Assembly (NCBI GenBank): GCA_947493265.1
Contig: CANLQL010000001.1
Coordinates: 806,001 to 870,000 of the forward strand
Source: an uncultured Litoreibacter sp.
Lineage (GTDB): Bacteria; Pseudomonadota; Alphaproteobacteria; Rhodobacterales; Rhodobacteraceae
Direction: 5' to 3'
DNA length: 64,000 bases
This document shows positions 31,463 to 40,212 of this stretch, in pieces. Position 1 is the stretch's first letter. Every line of letters begins with the position of its first letter. The notes beneath the pieces are model-generated. The model did not search any database. It was given only the letters and a program-made list of their open reading frames with translations, and was not told the origin of the DNA. Made by a program: the position numbers and the translations under genes.

Positions 31463-32103
31463 ACATTATTCTCCTCGGACCACCGGGTGCCGGCAAAGGC
31501 ACTCAGGCGCGCAAACTTGTCGATGAGCGCAACATGATCCAACTTTCAACCGGTGACATGCTGCGTGAGGCACGGTCTTCGGGCACCGAAATGGGCAAGA
31601 AAGTTGCCGCGATCATGGATGCGGGTGAACTTGTCACCGATGAGATCGTGATCGGCCTGATCGAGGAAAAGCTGCAGGGCGACCATGGTGGCGGGTTCAT
31701 CTTTGATGGTTTCCCGCGGACACTGGCACAAGCGGACGCTTTGGGTGAATTGCTCAGCGCGCATGACACGTCGCTGCATTCTGTCATCGCGATGGAAGTG
31801 AATGACGATGCGCTGGTCGAACGGATCACGGCACGCTCGACATGCGGCAATTGTGGAGAGGTCTATAACGACATCACCAAGCCGCAACCTGCTGACGGAA
31901 AATGCTCCAATTGTGGTGCGTCTGATTTCAAACGTCGCGCGGATGACAATGAAGAAAGCCTGCGCACGCGTTTGATGGAATACTACAAGAAAACCTCGCC
32001 GTTGCTTGGCTACTACCACGCCAAGGGCGATCTGAAATGGGTTCCTGGTCTGGGCGAAATCGACGAAGTGGCCGCCGGTATTTCAAAGGCTTTGGACAGT
32101 TAA
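31459..32103 (+). CDS. adk: Adenylate kinase
   Basis: It interconverts ATP + AMP and 2 ADP. It has 214 residues, with the P-loop [11 protein letters not shown] (about 7-17) and the AMP-binding segment [11 protein letters not shown]. The lid carries four cysteines (CGNCGEVY then CSNCG), indicating a zinc-stabilised lid rather than the hydrogen-bonded lid of enterobacteria. The order secY-adk-rpsM is normal. Confidence 0.98.
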   Translation: MNIILLGPPGAGKGTQARKLVDERNMIQLSTGDMLREARSSGTEMGKKVAAIMDAGELVTDEIVIGLIEEKLQGDHGGGFIFDGFPRTLAQADALGELLSAHDTSLHSVIAMEVNDDALVERITARSTCGNCGEVYNDITKPQPADGKCSNCGASDFKRRADDNEESLRTRLMEYYKKTSPLLGYYHAKGDLKWVPGLGEIDEVAAGISKALDS

Positions 32104-32115
32104 TCCCACACGGGG

Positions 32116-32144
32116 TTGACCATCCGTTAAAACTGCCCTAATCC
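32116..32144 (+). promoter_or_regulatory. Likely promoter of rpsM-rpsK
   Basis: TTGACC (32116-32121), a 17-base spacer and TAATCC (32139-32144) lie 12 bases past the adk stop and 155 bases before rpsM. Both boxes are close to the sigma-70 consensus. Confidence 0.55.
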
Positions 32145-32299
32145 GCACCATCCCCTATGGGAATCGCAAGTCTGAGGTGTCGCTCACCGAAGTTTTGCAG
32201 ATCATATCAAGCCAAGCCCGCGGCCTCAAAAACCGTCGGGCTTAAATCGTGAAAAAAGGTTCCGGTGTTACGGAACCGCGACTGAAAAAGGACATAGCC

Positions 32300-32668
32300 T
32301 TGGCTCGTATTGCTGGCGTTAACTTACCTGATGGGAAACGCGTTCCTATCGCTCTGACATATATCACCGGAATTGGACACACATCTGCGAAAGCGATCAT
32401 CGAAGCCGTTGGCATCGACCCATCGCGCCGCATGAACGAGTTGACCGATGCCGAGATCCTGCAAATCCGCGAACATATCGACGCGACCTATTCGGTCGAG
32501 GGTGATCTGCGCCGCGAAGTGCAAATGAACATCAAGCGTCTGATGGACCTGGGCTGCTACCGCGGTCTGCGTCATCGCCGCAACCTTCCTGTGCGCGGTC
32601 AGCGTACGCATACCAACGCACGTACTCGCAAAGGCCCTGCAAAGGCCATTGCTGGTAAGAAGAAGTAA
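32300..32668 (+). CDS. rpsM: 30S ribosomal protein S13 (TTG start)
   Basis: A 122-residue head protein that contacts the P-site tRNA. The family N-terminus (M)[13 protein letters not shown] begins at a TTG at 32300, with AAGGA 7 bases upstream. An in-frame start at 32249 would add 17 residues that match no S13 and is rejected. [13 protein letters not shown] and the basic C-terminus [18 protein letters not shown] are intact. A TTG start on such a highly expressed gene is unusual. Confidence 0.95.
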   Translation: MARIAGVNLPDGKRVPIALTYITGIGHTSAKAIIEAVGIDPSRRMNELTDAEILQIREHIDATYSVEGDLRREVQMNIKRLMDLGCYRGLRHRRNLPVRGQRTHTNARTRKGPAKAIAGKKK

Positions 32669-32683
32669 GGGAGGGCTGATCTG

Positions 32684-33073
32684 ATGGCACGTGAAAAAGT
32701 CAAAACGAAGAAGAAGGTCCGCAAGAACATCGCAGCAGGCGTTGCGCATGTGAACTCTTCCTTCAACAACACAAAAATCCTGATCTCCGATGTGCAGGGC
32801 AACGCGATCTCCTGGTCGTCCGCTGGCACAATGGGCTTCAAAGGCTCCCGGAAATCCACACCTTATGCGGCGCAGATGGCTGCTGAAGATGCGGGCCGCA
32901 AGGCACAGGAACACGGCGTCAAAACGCTGGAAGTCGAAGTTCAGGGTCCAGGTTCTGGCCGTGAGAGCGCATTGCGCGCGCTTGCTGCTGCCGGGTTCCA
33001 GATCTCGTCCATCCGCGACGTGACACCGATGGCACATAACGGCTGCCGCCCACCAAAGCGCCGCCGCGTCTAA
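32684..33073 (+). CDS. rpsK: 30S ribosomal protein S11
   Basis: This platform protein has 129 residues, with [19 protein letters not shown] and [19 protein letters not shown]. It ends with the conserved [22 protein letters not shown] precedes the ATG. It lies 15 bases after rpsM and is followed by a hairpin before rpoA. Confidence 0.98.
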   Translation: MAREKVKTKKKVRKNIAAGVAHVNSSFNNTKILISDVQGNAISWSSAGTMGFKGSRKSTPYAAQMAAEDAGRKAQEHGVKTLEVEVQGPGSGRESALRALAAAGFQISSIRDVTPMAHNGCRPPKRRRV

Positions 33074-33085
33074 ATCACTCTCTTT

Positions 33086-33115
33086 CGCGAGGGGAAATTT
33101 CGCCCCTCGCGTTTG
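33086..33115 (+). terminator. Hairpin between rpsK and rpoA (possible partial terminator)
   Basis: CGCGAGGGG (33086-33094) and CCCCTCGCG (33103-33111) form a perfect 9-bp stem, followed by TTTGTCATTT. The T-run is interrupted, so it may only attenuate transcription into rpoA. Confidence 0.55.
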
Positions 33116-33180
33116 TCATTTCAACCTCGGGCGTTCCTGCCTTTGGACATGAGACAGGAACAAGTATGGAGGCGACACAC

Positions 33181-34197
33181 ATGATCCACAAAAATTGGGC
33201 AGAACTGATCAAGCCAACTCAGTTGGACGTCAAACCTGGCAACGACCCTGCGCGTAAAGCAACTGTGATTGCGGAACCGCTGGAGCGTGGCTTCGGTCTG
33301 ACAATGGGCAACGCATTGCGTCGCGTCTTGATGAGCTCTCTGCAAGGTGCGGCGATCACATCCGTTCAAATCGACAACGTTCTGCACGAGTTTTCCTCGA
33401 TTGCGGGCGTGCGCGAAGACGTCACCGACGTTGTTTTGAACCTCAAGGGCGTGTCGATCCGTATGGAAGTTGAAGGGCCAAAGCGTCTTTCGATCTCGGC
33501 CAAAGGTCCGGCTGTTGTTACCGCGGGTGACATCTCCGACAGCGCTGGCATCGAAATTCTGAACCGTGATCACGTCATCTGTCACCTCGACGATGGCGCG
33601 GACTTGTTCATGGAACTGACCGTCAACACCGGCAAAGGGTATGTGTCTTCCGAGAAGAACAAACCCGAAGATGCACCAATTGGCCTGATGCCGATTGATG
33701 CGATTTTCTCGCCTGTGAAAAAAGTCAGCTACGATGTGCAGCCGACCCGCGAAGGTCAGGTTCTGGATTATGACAAGCTGACCATGAAGGTCGAAACTGA
33801 CGGCTCGATCACGCCGGATGATGCTGTGGCTTATGCTGCGCGCATTCTGCAAGATCAGCTGGGCATCTTCGTGAACTTCGACGAGCCTGAAAGCGCCCGC
33901 GCACAGGACGACGAGGACGAGCTTGAGTTCAACCCACTGCTTCTCAAGAAAGTGGACGAGCTGGAACTGTCTGTACGCTCTGCAAACTGCTTGAAGAATG
34001 ACAACATCGTCTACATTGGCGATCTCATTCAGAAGACAGAAGCGGAAATGCTGCGGACACCGAACTTCGGTCGGAAGTCTTTGAACGAGATCAAGGAAGT
34101 GCTGTCTGGCATGGGTCTGCATCTGGGCATGGACATCGTCGACTGGCCACCAGAGAACATCGAAGATCTGGCCAAGAAGTTCGAAGACGCGTTCTAA
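33181..34197 (+). CDS. rpoA: DNA-directed RNA polymerase subunit alpha
   Basis: A 338-residue alpha subunit. The N-terminal domain (1-235) nucleates polymerase assembly and contains [20 protein letters not shown]. The C-terminal domain (about 255-320) has [13 protein letters not shown] and the helix-hairpin-helix around [16 protein letters not shown] that binds UP elements. The ATG at 33181 is chosen because GGAGG lies 8 bases before it and the protein then begins [12 protein letters not shown] as in relatives. An ATG 5 codons earlier overlaps that ribosome site. Confidence 0.98.
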   Translation: MIHKNWAELIKPTQLDVKPGNDPARKATVIAEPLERGFGLTMGNALRRVLMSSLQGAAITSVQIDNVLHEFSSIAGVREDVTDVVLNLKGVSIRMEVEGPKRLSISAKGPAVVTAGDISDSAGIEILNRDHVICHLDDGADLFMELTVNTGKGYVSSEKNKPEDAPIGLMPIDAIFSPVKKVSYDVQPTREGQVLDYDKLTMKVETDGSITPDDAVAYAARILQDQLGIFVNFDEPESARAQDDEDELEFNPLLLKKVDELELSVRSANCLKNDNIVYIGDLIQKTEAEMLRTPNFGRKSLNEIKEVLSGMGLHLGMDIVDWPPENIEDLAKKFEDAF

Positions 34198-34203
34198 GAA
34201 TTT

Positions 34204-34225
34204 GAGGGAGCTTTCGGGCTCCCTC
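34204..34225 (+). other. Hairpin just after rpoA
   Basis: GAGGGAGC and GCTCCCTC pair around a 6-base loop, 6 bases past the rpoA stop. There is no T-run, so it may stabilise the 3' end or pause polymerase rather than terminate. Confidence 0.5.
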
Positions 34226-34336
34226 GGAATGCCCACGCTGGTGGGGACTACTCGGGCAATACCGCCCCAAGGAGAGGCACGCGACACGCATCGCCAAGCC
34301 CGGACAAAGTATAGAAGTTGAAGAAGGAATAGAAAA

Positions 34337-34753
34337 ATGCGTCACGCACGGGGCTACCGCCGCCTGAACCGCACACACGAGCACCGCAAGGCGCTCTTCA
34401 TTAACATGTGTGGCTCTTTGATCGAGCATGAGCAGATCAAAACCACCTTGCCAAAAGCCAAAGAATTGCGCCCGATCATCGAGAAATTGGTGACGCTCGC
34501 AAAACGCGGCGACCTGCACGCACGCCGTCAGGCTGCGTCGCGCTTGGTCCAAGACAAAGACGTCGCAAAATTGTTCGACGTTCTGGGCCCACGCTACAAA
34601 GACCGCCAAGGCGGTTATGTGCGCGTTCTGAAAGCCGGCTTCCGCTATGGCGACATGGCCCCAATGGCCATCATCGAATTCGTCGACCGCGACGTCTCCG
34701 CCAAAGGCGCTGCTGACAAAGCCCGCGAAGAGGCCGAAGAAGCCGCTGAATAA
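34337..34753 (+). CDS. rplQ: 50S ribosomal protein L17
   Basis: This exit-tunnel-area protein, 138 residues, begins [20 protein letters not shown] and contains [17 protein letters not shown]. The C-terminus is a short Ala/Glu-rich extension. It is the last gene of the alpha operon, with a strong terminator 25 bases after its stop. Confidence 0.98.
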   Translation: MRHARGYRRLNRTHEHRKALFINMCGSLIEHEQIKTTLPKAKELRPIIEKLVTLAKRGDLHARRQAASRLVQDKDVAKLFDVLGPRYKDRQGGYVRVLKAGFRYGDMAPMAIIEFVDRDVSAKGAADKAREEAEEAAE

Positions 34754-34777
34754 GCTGGTTTCGCTAGAGAATTAGAG

Positions 34778-34809
34778 AAAGCCCCGCAGGACACTGCGGG
34801 GCTTTTTTT
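34778..34809 (+). terminator. Terminator of the alpha operon
   Basis: A perfect 12-bp stem (AAAGCCCCGCAG/CTGCGGGGCTTT) with a 4-base loop is followed by a long T-run. It marks the end of the ribosomal genes. Confidence 0.9.
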
Positions 34810-34989
34810 GTTGGATGGCGGGTTTGAGGCCATATTTACAGATGCTGCACAAAGTACGAACGTCTGTTTGCGCTCGTGAATGGTGATCTCTAGACATCTC
34901 AAAACTCAGAAGAAAAGAGCATCGCCAATGAAACTTGTTGATGCGACACTTTCTTCCAGAGAAATGAAATCAATCGGAAGTCCATCACA

Positions 34990-35607
34990 TTGATCAAAAA
35001 ACATGACATCACTACTCTATCTGATGGCCTTAGAGCGTTGTTTGTTGACACTGACATTGAAGCAGCACACCGAATTTCAGCAAGTTGGCCTGTAGCTGTT
35101 TCAGTAGAGTGCCTACCCACCCAACGTGATTTGCCGGTAACCGCTTGGTTGCCTCAAGTGGTGGCCAATGCGCCAGATTCCACGGCTGGTCTTGTGAAGG
35201 TTTTGACGGCTATCAGCGACAAGCTCTACTGGCAGCAAACCTATTCCCAGGATGATCTGGGTCAGCATTTCCTGGACCGTTACGGCTGGTTCATGCTGGT
35301 TGGTTCCGACGCGCCCGTCAAAAACACCTCTATCCTCGCAGGCTTTTTGCTATTGGGTCCCGATGTCGAATATCCGGTCCACAAACACGCTGCCGAAGAG
35401 GTCTATGTGATCCTGTCGGGGAGTGCGTCATGGAAGATCGGTAATGCGGATTGGCAACTCAAATCCGCGGGCAGCATCATTCACAACCCATCTTGGCAGC
35501 CGCATGGTATGCGCACAGATCGATGCGAGCCGTTACTGATCGGTTTTTTATGGAATGCAGACGAAGTGGAAAAGTCGCAAATGGCGGCAAACGACGCACT
35601 CAAATAG
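34990..35607 (+). CDS. DMSP lyase family cupin (DddQ-like)
   Basis: A 205-residue cupin predicted to cleave dimethylsulfoniopropionate to dimethyl sulfide and acrylate. The segment YPVHKHAAEEVY (residues 128-139) lines up with the DddQ residues known for metal binding and catalysis (Tyr, His, His, Glu, Tyr). The later His of SWQPHGM (172) matches the remaining metal ligand. WQQTY and RYGWFMLVG upstream also fit. DddL is a related alternative. The frame begins at TTG 34990 with no clear ribosome site. A well-placed ATG at 34928 in another frame runs into a stop at the same point, so a natural frameshift or sequencing error near 34990 is possible. The gene is more AT-rich than its neighbours. 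Confidence 0.75.
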   Translation: MIKKHDITTLSDGLRALFVDTDIEAAHRISASWPVAVSVECLPTQRDLPVTAWLPQVVANAPDSTAGLVKVLTAISDKLYWQQTYSQDDLGQHFLDRYGWFMLVGSDAPVKNTSILAGFLLLGPDVEYPVHKHAAEEVYVILSGSASWKIGNADWQLKSAGSIIHNPSWQPHGMRTDRCEPLLIGFLWNADEVEKSQMAANDALK

Positions 35608-35836
35608 AAAAAGAGTGCGACAGCTTCGTCGACAAAAATTGCCCCTCGTTTCTTCGCGTCGTTGCTAGTGCTTAGTGCATCCTCGCACTGATCTACCGTC
35701 GGGATGTCTTGCAGCAGTCAACAAAGTTGCGCGAAATCGCTAAAGCAGCCATTTGCGCACCCGCAGCGAAAGCTCACTTTGTCTTCCAAAGCTGACATTG
35801 CATCCCCGCTCCACAATACCGTAACCTGTGCCTCCT

Positions 35837-37144
35837 ATGGCTGATCTCTTTGACACCAACGACACAGCGCGTCCGGCGAAGTCGCAACCGCTTGCGGATC
35901 GGTTGCGGCCCAAGAAACTAGCCGATGTGATCGGACAGGAGCAGGTTTTGGGCCCGGACAGTCCGCTTGGCGCAATGCTGGCGGCGGGTACGTTGTCGTC
36001 GTTGATTTTCTGGGGGCCGCCCGGCGTGGGCAAGACCACTATCGCGCGGCTGCTCGCGGATGAGACCGATCTGCATTTCGTTCAGATTAGCGCGATCTTC
36101 ACGGGCGTGCCGGACCTCAAGAAAGTGTTTGAGACCGCGCGGATCAGACGGCAGAACGGGCAGGGAACGCTGCTATTCGTCGATGAGATACACCGCTTCA
36201 ACAAAGCCCAGCAGGACGGATTCTTGCCGCATATGGAGGATGGCACCATTCTTCTGGTCGGGGCCACGACGGAAAACCCTAGCTTTGAGCTAAACGCAGC
36301 CGTGTTATCACGCGCGCAGGTGCTGGTTCTCGAAAGATTGACTCCAACGGATCTCGAACGCCTCGCGCAACGGGCGGAGAAAGAGTTGGACCGCGCACTG
36401 CCCCTGACCCCAGAGGCCCGCATCGCCTTGATCGAGATGGCCGATGGCGACGGGCGGGCACTGTTGAACCTGATCGAACAGGTGAGTGGTTGGAAAGCCG
36501 ACGAAAAGCTCGATACCGCTGATTTGTCCAAGCGGTTGATGCGGCGGGCGTCGCAATACGACAAGTCGGGGGACGCGCATTACAATCTGATCAGTGCCTT
36601 GCACAAATCCGTGCGGGGCTCCGACCCTGATGCGGCGCTTTATTGGTTTGCGCGTATGCTGACTGGCGGGGAAGACCCGCGCTTTCTGGCCAGGCGACTG
36701 ACCCGAATGGCGGTTGAGGATATCGGGTTGGCTGATCCGCAAGCCCAACGTGTCTGCCTTGATGCCTGGGAGACGTATGAACGGCTCGGCTCGCCCGAAG
36801 GTGAATTGGCGCTGGCGCAAAGTGTGACCTATCTGGCGCTCGCCCCGAAATCCAACGCAGGCTACGCGGCCTACAAAAACGCGATGCAGGCGGCGAAGAA
36901 AACCGGGTCCGAGCCGCCGCCGAAACATATCCTGAACGCGCCGACGTCTTTGATGAAAGATCAGGGGTACGGCGAAGGCTATGCGTATGACCATGATGCC
37001 GAAGACGGGTTTTCCGGCCAGAACTACTTCCCGGAGTCAATGAAACGCGGGGTTTACTACACCCCGGTCGAGCGCGGCTTCGAGCGAGAGCTGAAAAAGC
37101 GGCTCGATTACTTTGCAGGGCTTCGGGCGAAGCGTAAATCTTGA
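35837..37144 (+). CDS. rarA: Replication-associated recombination protein RarA (MgsA)
   Basis: An AAA+ ATPase related to clamp loaders that acts at stalled replication forks. At 435 residues it has Walker A GPPGVGKTT (about 61-69), Walker B FVDEIHRFNK, the sensor region GATTENPSFELN and the RarA C-terminal tetramerisation domain. It ends in NYFPESMKRGVYYTPVERGFE. The ATG at 35837 is used; a GTG three codons upstream is possible. crcB follows within 31 bases. Confidence 0.95.
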   Translation: MADLFDTNDTARPAKSQPLADRLRPKKLADVIGQEQVLGPDSPLGAMLAAGTLSSLIFWGPPGVGKTTIARLLADETDLHFVQISAIFTGVPDLKKVFETARIRRQNGQGTLLFVDEIHRFNKAQQDGFLPHMEDGTILLVGATTENPSFELNAAVLSRAQVLVLERLTPTDLERLAQRAEKELDRALPLTPEARIALIEMADGDGRALLNLIEQVSGWKADEKLDTADLSKRLMRRASQYDKSGDAHYNLISALHKSVRGSDPDAALYWFARMLTGGEDPRFLARRLTRMAVEDIGLADPQAQRVCLDAWETYERLGSPEGELALAQSVTYLALAPKSNAGYAAYKNAMQAAKKTGSEPPPKHILNAPTSLMKDQGYGEGYAYDHDAEDGFSGQNYFPESMKRGVYYTPVERGFERELKKRLDYFAGLRAKRKS

Positions 37145-37175
37145 CATCTGCGCTGCAAGCGCAGACAGAACGCCC

Positions 37176-37553
37176 ATGTTCTGGACCATGCTTCAAGTTG
37201 CCCTTGGCGGGGCGATCGGAGCCGCATTGCGGTTTCTCACCGGCGTCGGCGTATTTCGCCTGACGGGACCGGGGTTTCCCTATGCAATTCTGAGCGTGAA
37301 CATCTTGGGCTCGTTTCTGATGGGGGTCTTTGTGGTCTATGCGGCGCATCGCAGCGCCACGCATCTGTCGCCTTTCGTCATGACCGGCATTCTGGGCGGG
37401 TTTACCACGTTCTCGGCGTTCTCAATGGAATCCTACACACTCTTTGAACGTGGAGAGCTGGGGCAGGCGGCGATCTATGTCGGCGCGTCCGTGGTCTTTT
37501 CCATTGGGGCCTTGGCCGCAGGCGTTTTGATCGCGCGGGGGATGTTTGCATGA
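37176..37553 (+). CDS. crcB: Fluoride-specific ion channel CrcB/FluC
   Basis: A 125-residue inner-membrane protein with four helices that works as a dual-topology dimer exporting fluoride. The diagnostic motifs GAALRFLTG, NILGSFLMG and GGFTTFSAFS (the Phe-box and sodium-site region) are all present. Translation probably starts at MFWTMLQ (37176). The last codon and stop overlap the next gene (ATGA). No fluoride riboswitch is visible upstream, where the rarA coding sequence ends. Confidence 0.95.
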   Translation: MFWTMLQVALGGAIGAALRFLTGVGVFRLTGPGFPYAILSVNILGSFLMGVFVVYAAHRSATHLSPFVMTGILGGFTTFSAFSMESYTLFERGELGQAAIYVGASVVFSIGALAAGVLIARGMFA

Positions 37554-38608
37554 GCCGTGTTCAAATTCTGCATGTTGGCCCAGATGAGGCGGAGCAGCGT
37601 GTTGATCGCTGGTTTCGACGCCATTTTCCCCATGTCAGCCAAGGCCGGATCGAAAAGATGTGCCGCAAGGGTGAAATTCGTGTGGATGGCGGGCGGGTGA
37701 AGTCCAATTCGCGCGTGGGGCCAGGGCAGGCCGTGCGTATCCCGCCGCTACCGAGCGTGGAACAGGTGGAGGAAGAGTCCAAGGTCCAGCATATCTCCAA
37801 AGCTGATGCAGAGATGATCCGCAACTGCGTGATCTATAAAGACGATCAGGTGATCGCGTTGAACAAGCCAGCGGGATTGCCGGTACAAGGCGGTAGCAAA
37901 CAGACCCGGCATGTCGACGGTATGGCCGCAGCGCTGCAGTTTGACGCCGCCGAACCGCCACGTCTGGTGCACCGCCTGGACAAGGACACATCCGGCGTTC
38001 TGGTGATGGCGCGCACACAAGCGGCTGCCTCAAGCCTGACGAAAGCGTTCCGTCATCATGGTACGCGCAAGATTTACTGGGCGCTGGTTGCGGGGGTGCC
38101 TTATCCGAAAATCGGGACGATCAAATACGGATTGGTGAAGGCCCCGGGGCATGGCAAAGGCGGCGAGGGCGAAAAGATGCATTGCGTGCATCCGCGCGAT
38201 GTCGACGCGACGCCGGGCGCGAAACGGGCGCAAACGGACTATGCGACTTTGTGTTTCCTTGGTCAGCGGGCTTCGTGGGCGGCTTTGGTGCCGATCACCG
38301 GGCGCACCCATCAATTGCGGGCGCATATGGCCGAGATGGGTCATCCGATTGTGGGGGATGGGAAATACGGTGGCTCTGGTCAGGAAAATCAGGGTGACGG
38401 ATGGGGCGCGCAACTTGGCGATGAAATCTCCAAGAAGCTGCACCTGCACGCCCGGTCGCTGACGATCGAACATCCCAACACCGGGCAGATGCTTCATTTG
38501 ACGGCTCCGATGCCGGAGCACATGAAGCGCAGCTGGGACTTCATGGGATGGACGGAGAACGACGTTCCCGTTGACCCATTTGATGCGGATGAAGAATGGC
38601 AGAGCTGA
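37550..38608 (+). CDS. RluA-family 23S rRNA pseudouridine synthase (RluC-like)
   Basis: A 352-residue enzyme converting uridine to pseudouridine. An N-terminal S4 RNA-binding domain (about 12-75) precedes the catalytic domain, with HRLDKDTSGVLVMART carrying the catalytic Asp and with PITGRTHQLRAHMAEMGHPI. Family and length fit RluC (23S positions 955/2504/2580 in Escherichia coli), but the exact target is not provable here. It overlaps crcB upstream and the HAD gene downstream by 13 bases. Confidence 0.92.
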   Translation: MSRVQILHVGPDEAEQRVDRWFRRHFPHVSQGRIEKMCRKGEIRVDGGRVKSNSRVGPGQAVRIPPLPSVEQVEEESKVQHISKADAEMIRNCVIYKDDQVIALNKPAGLPVQGGSKQTRHVDGMAAALQFDAAEPPRLVHRLDKDTSGVLVMARTQAAASSLTKAFRHHGTRKIYWALVAGVPYPKIGTIKYGLVKAPGHGKGGEGEKMHCVHPRDVDATPGAKRAQTDYATLCFLGQRASWAALVPITGRTHQLRAHMAEMGHPIVGDGKYGGSGQENQGDGWGAQLGDEISKKLHLHARSLTIEHPNTGQMLHLTAPMPEHMKRSWDFMGWTENDVPVDPFDADEEWQS

Positions 38609-39276
38609 AGCTGGTCGTGTTTGACGTCGACGGCACGCTGATCGACTCCATCGCGCATATCGAAACAGTCATGGATCAGGCGTTTGATCTGCATGGGCTG
38701 GCGCGGCCAGAACTCGGTGCTGTGCGCAATCTGATTGGCATTTCGCTTGTGTCCCTTCTGGATCAGCTGCATCCCGGCCTCGACGATGCCAAGCTGATGG
38801 GATTGGCCAACAGCTACAAGGACCTCTTCAGTACCAGCAGCACCAGCTTGCCTTTTACGGAAACAGCGCCGCTTTTTCCGGGCGCGCAGGCCGCACTGGA
38901 TCGCCTGAAAGCGCAAGACCATATCCTGCTGGGTGTGGCGACGGGCAAATCCCGGCGTGGGCTGAACAGACTTTTTGATGCGCATGCACTGGACGGGTTC
39001 TTTCAGACAACTCATGTGGCCGATGATCATCCGTCAAAACCACATCCCGCGATGCTAGAGGCAACATTGCGCGACACCGGAATCGAGCCTGCGAATGCCG
39101 TGATGATCGGTGACACGACTTATGACCTGCAAATGGCAAGGTCTGCGGGGGTCACGGCGATTGGTGTTTCTTGGGGGAACCACCCGGTTGAGACCTTGCG
39201 GCCGCACGCAGATATCTTACTTGAGGATTTCGCAGCCCTTAATGACGCGCTGGACAATCTATGGAGCACCTCATGA
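38596..39276 (+). CDS. HAD-family hydrolase (phosphoglycolate phosphatase-like)
   Basis: A 226-residue HAD-IA phosphatase. Motif I is FDVDGTLIDS (about 8-17), motif II GVATGKS, the motif III Lys is in HPSKPHP, and motif IV is MIGDTTYDLQMA. The helical cap lies between residues 20 and 85. Such proteins often act as phosphoglycolate or repair phosphatases; the substrate is not determined. It overlaps the pseudouridine synthase gene by 13 bases and the ATP12 gene by 4 (ATGA), so it is part of one translationally coupled run. Confidence 0.9.
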   Translation: MAELKLVVFDVDGTLIDSIAHIETVMDQAFDLHGLARPELGAVRNLIGISLVSLLDQLHPGLDDAKLMGLANSYKDLFSTSSTSLPFTETAPLFPGAQAALDRLKAQDHILLGVATGKSRRGLNRLFDAHALDGFFQTTHVADDHPSKPHPAMLEATLRDTGIEPANAVMIGDTTYDLQMARSAGVTAIGVSWGNHPVETLRPHADILLEDFAALNDALDNLWSTS

Positions 39277-39980
39277 GTGAGTGGAAAGCAAAAAGGTTCT
39301 GGAAAGCGGCAAATTTCGTGCCTGAAACCGGTGGTTTTGCGATCCAGTTGGACGGTCGTCCGTTGCGCACTCCTGCGAATACACCCGTGGTTGTACCGAC
39401 GGAAGCGATGGCCAAGGCGGTTGCTGCTGAATGGGATGCGCAGGAAGATCAGATCGATCCGCTGTCGATGCCAATGACGCGATCTGCCAACGCGGCGCTG
39501 GACAAGGTTGCGCATCAGTTCGACGAAGTGGCTGAACTCATCGCCGCATATGGTGATACCGATTTGCTGTGCTACCGGGCAACGACCCCGGTCAGCCTGA
39601 TTGAACGGCAATGCGATGCGTGGGATCCGCTCTTGGCCTGGGCGAAAGAAAATTTCGGCGTCGAGATGACCGTGACCTCAGGCGTTATGCCGGTTTCGCA
39701 ACCATCCGCTACAACAACACGGTTTCGATCTGTTGTGGCGGAGCTGAATTCGTTCCAATTAACCGGATTTCACGATCTTGTTTCACTGTCAGGCAGTTTG
39801 GTGATTGGTCTTGCGGCAACGCGCGATCACGGCACCCCGGAAGAGCTGTGGAACACGAGCCGAATCGATGAGATTTGGCAGGAAGAACAGTGGGGCAAAG
39901 ACGATGAGGCCTCAATTCAGGCCGAAAAAAAGCGCGCAGCGTTTCTTCACGCCTACGAATTCTTTCATATTTGCGCTTAA
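39273..39980 (+). CDS. ATP12-family chaperone for F1-ATP synthase assembly
   Basis: A 235-residue homologue of ATP12, which in mitochondria chaperones the F1 alpha subunit. The start MSEWKAKRFW at 39273 is set by the ATGA overlap with the HAD gene and by GGAG upstream. The conserved central segment AYGDTDLLCYRAT and the region around WDPLLAWAKENFGV are typical of the family. Alphaproteobacteria and mitochondria share it; its bacterial role is inferred. Confidence 0.9.
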   Translation: MSEWKAKRFWKAANFVPETGGFAIQLDGRPLRTPANTPVVVPTEAMAKAVAAEWDAQEDQIDPLSMPMTRSANAALDKVAHQFDEVAELIAAYGDTDLLCYRATTPVSLIERQCDAWDPLLAWAKENFGVEMTVTSGVMPVSQPSATTTRFRSVVAELNSFQLTGFHDLVSLSGSLVIGLAATRDHGTPEELWNTSRIDEIWQEEQWGKDDEASIQAEKKRAAFLHAYEFFHICA

Positions 39981-40212
39981 ATCCCCGACAAGCCCCTTTT
40001 TTTCCGTCTTATTGTTGATGAGATCGAGAAAATCAGAAAAAAATCATCAATATTATTGGTTAACGTATCGTAAAGGCGGGAAGACTGCTTGACGAAATGG
40101 GGCAGAATGGGCCTTATTCCCCCTCATCGAGGGGAACGATGACCCTTAAAGAACACCTTTGCCAAAAATGGCAGGGACCCGCTTTCGGGCGGACTATCAG
40201 GAAGAGGTAAAA

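Noticed and set aside
34928-34993. Separate 21-codon gene starting at ATG 34928
   Set aside because: Too short to support alone; considered only as a possible frameshifted N-terminus of the DMSP-lyase-like gene.
37113-37176. Fluoride riboswitch upstream of crcB
   Set aside because: The space is occupied by the end of rarA, and I see no match to the riboswitch core.
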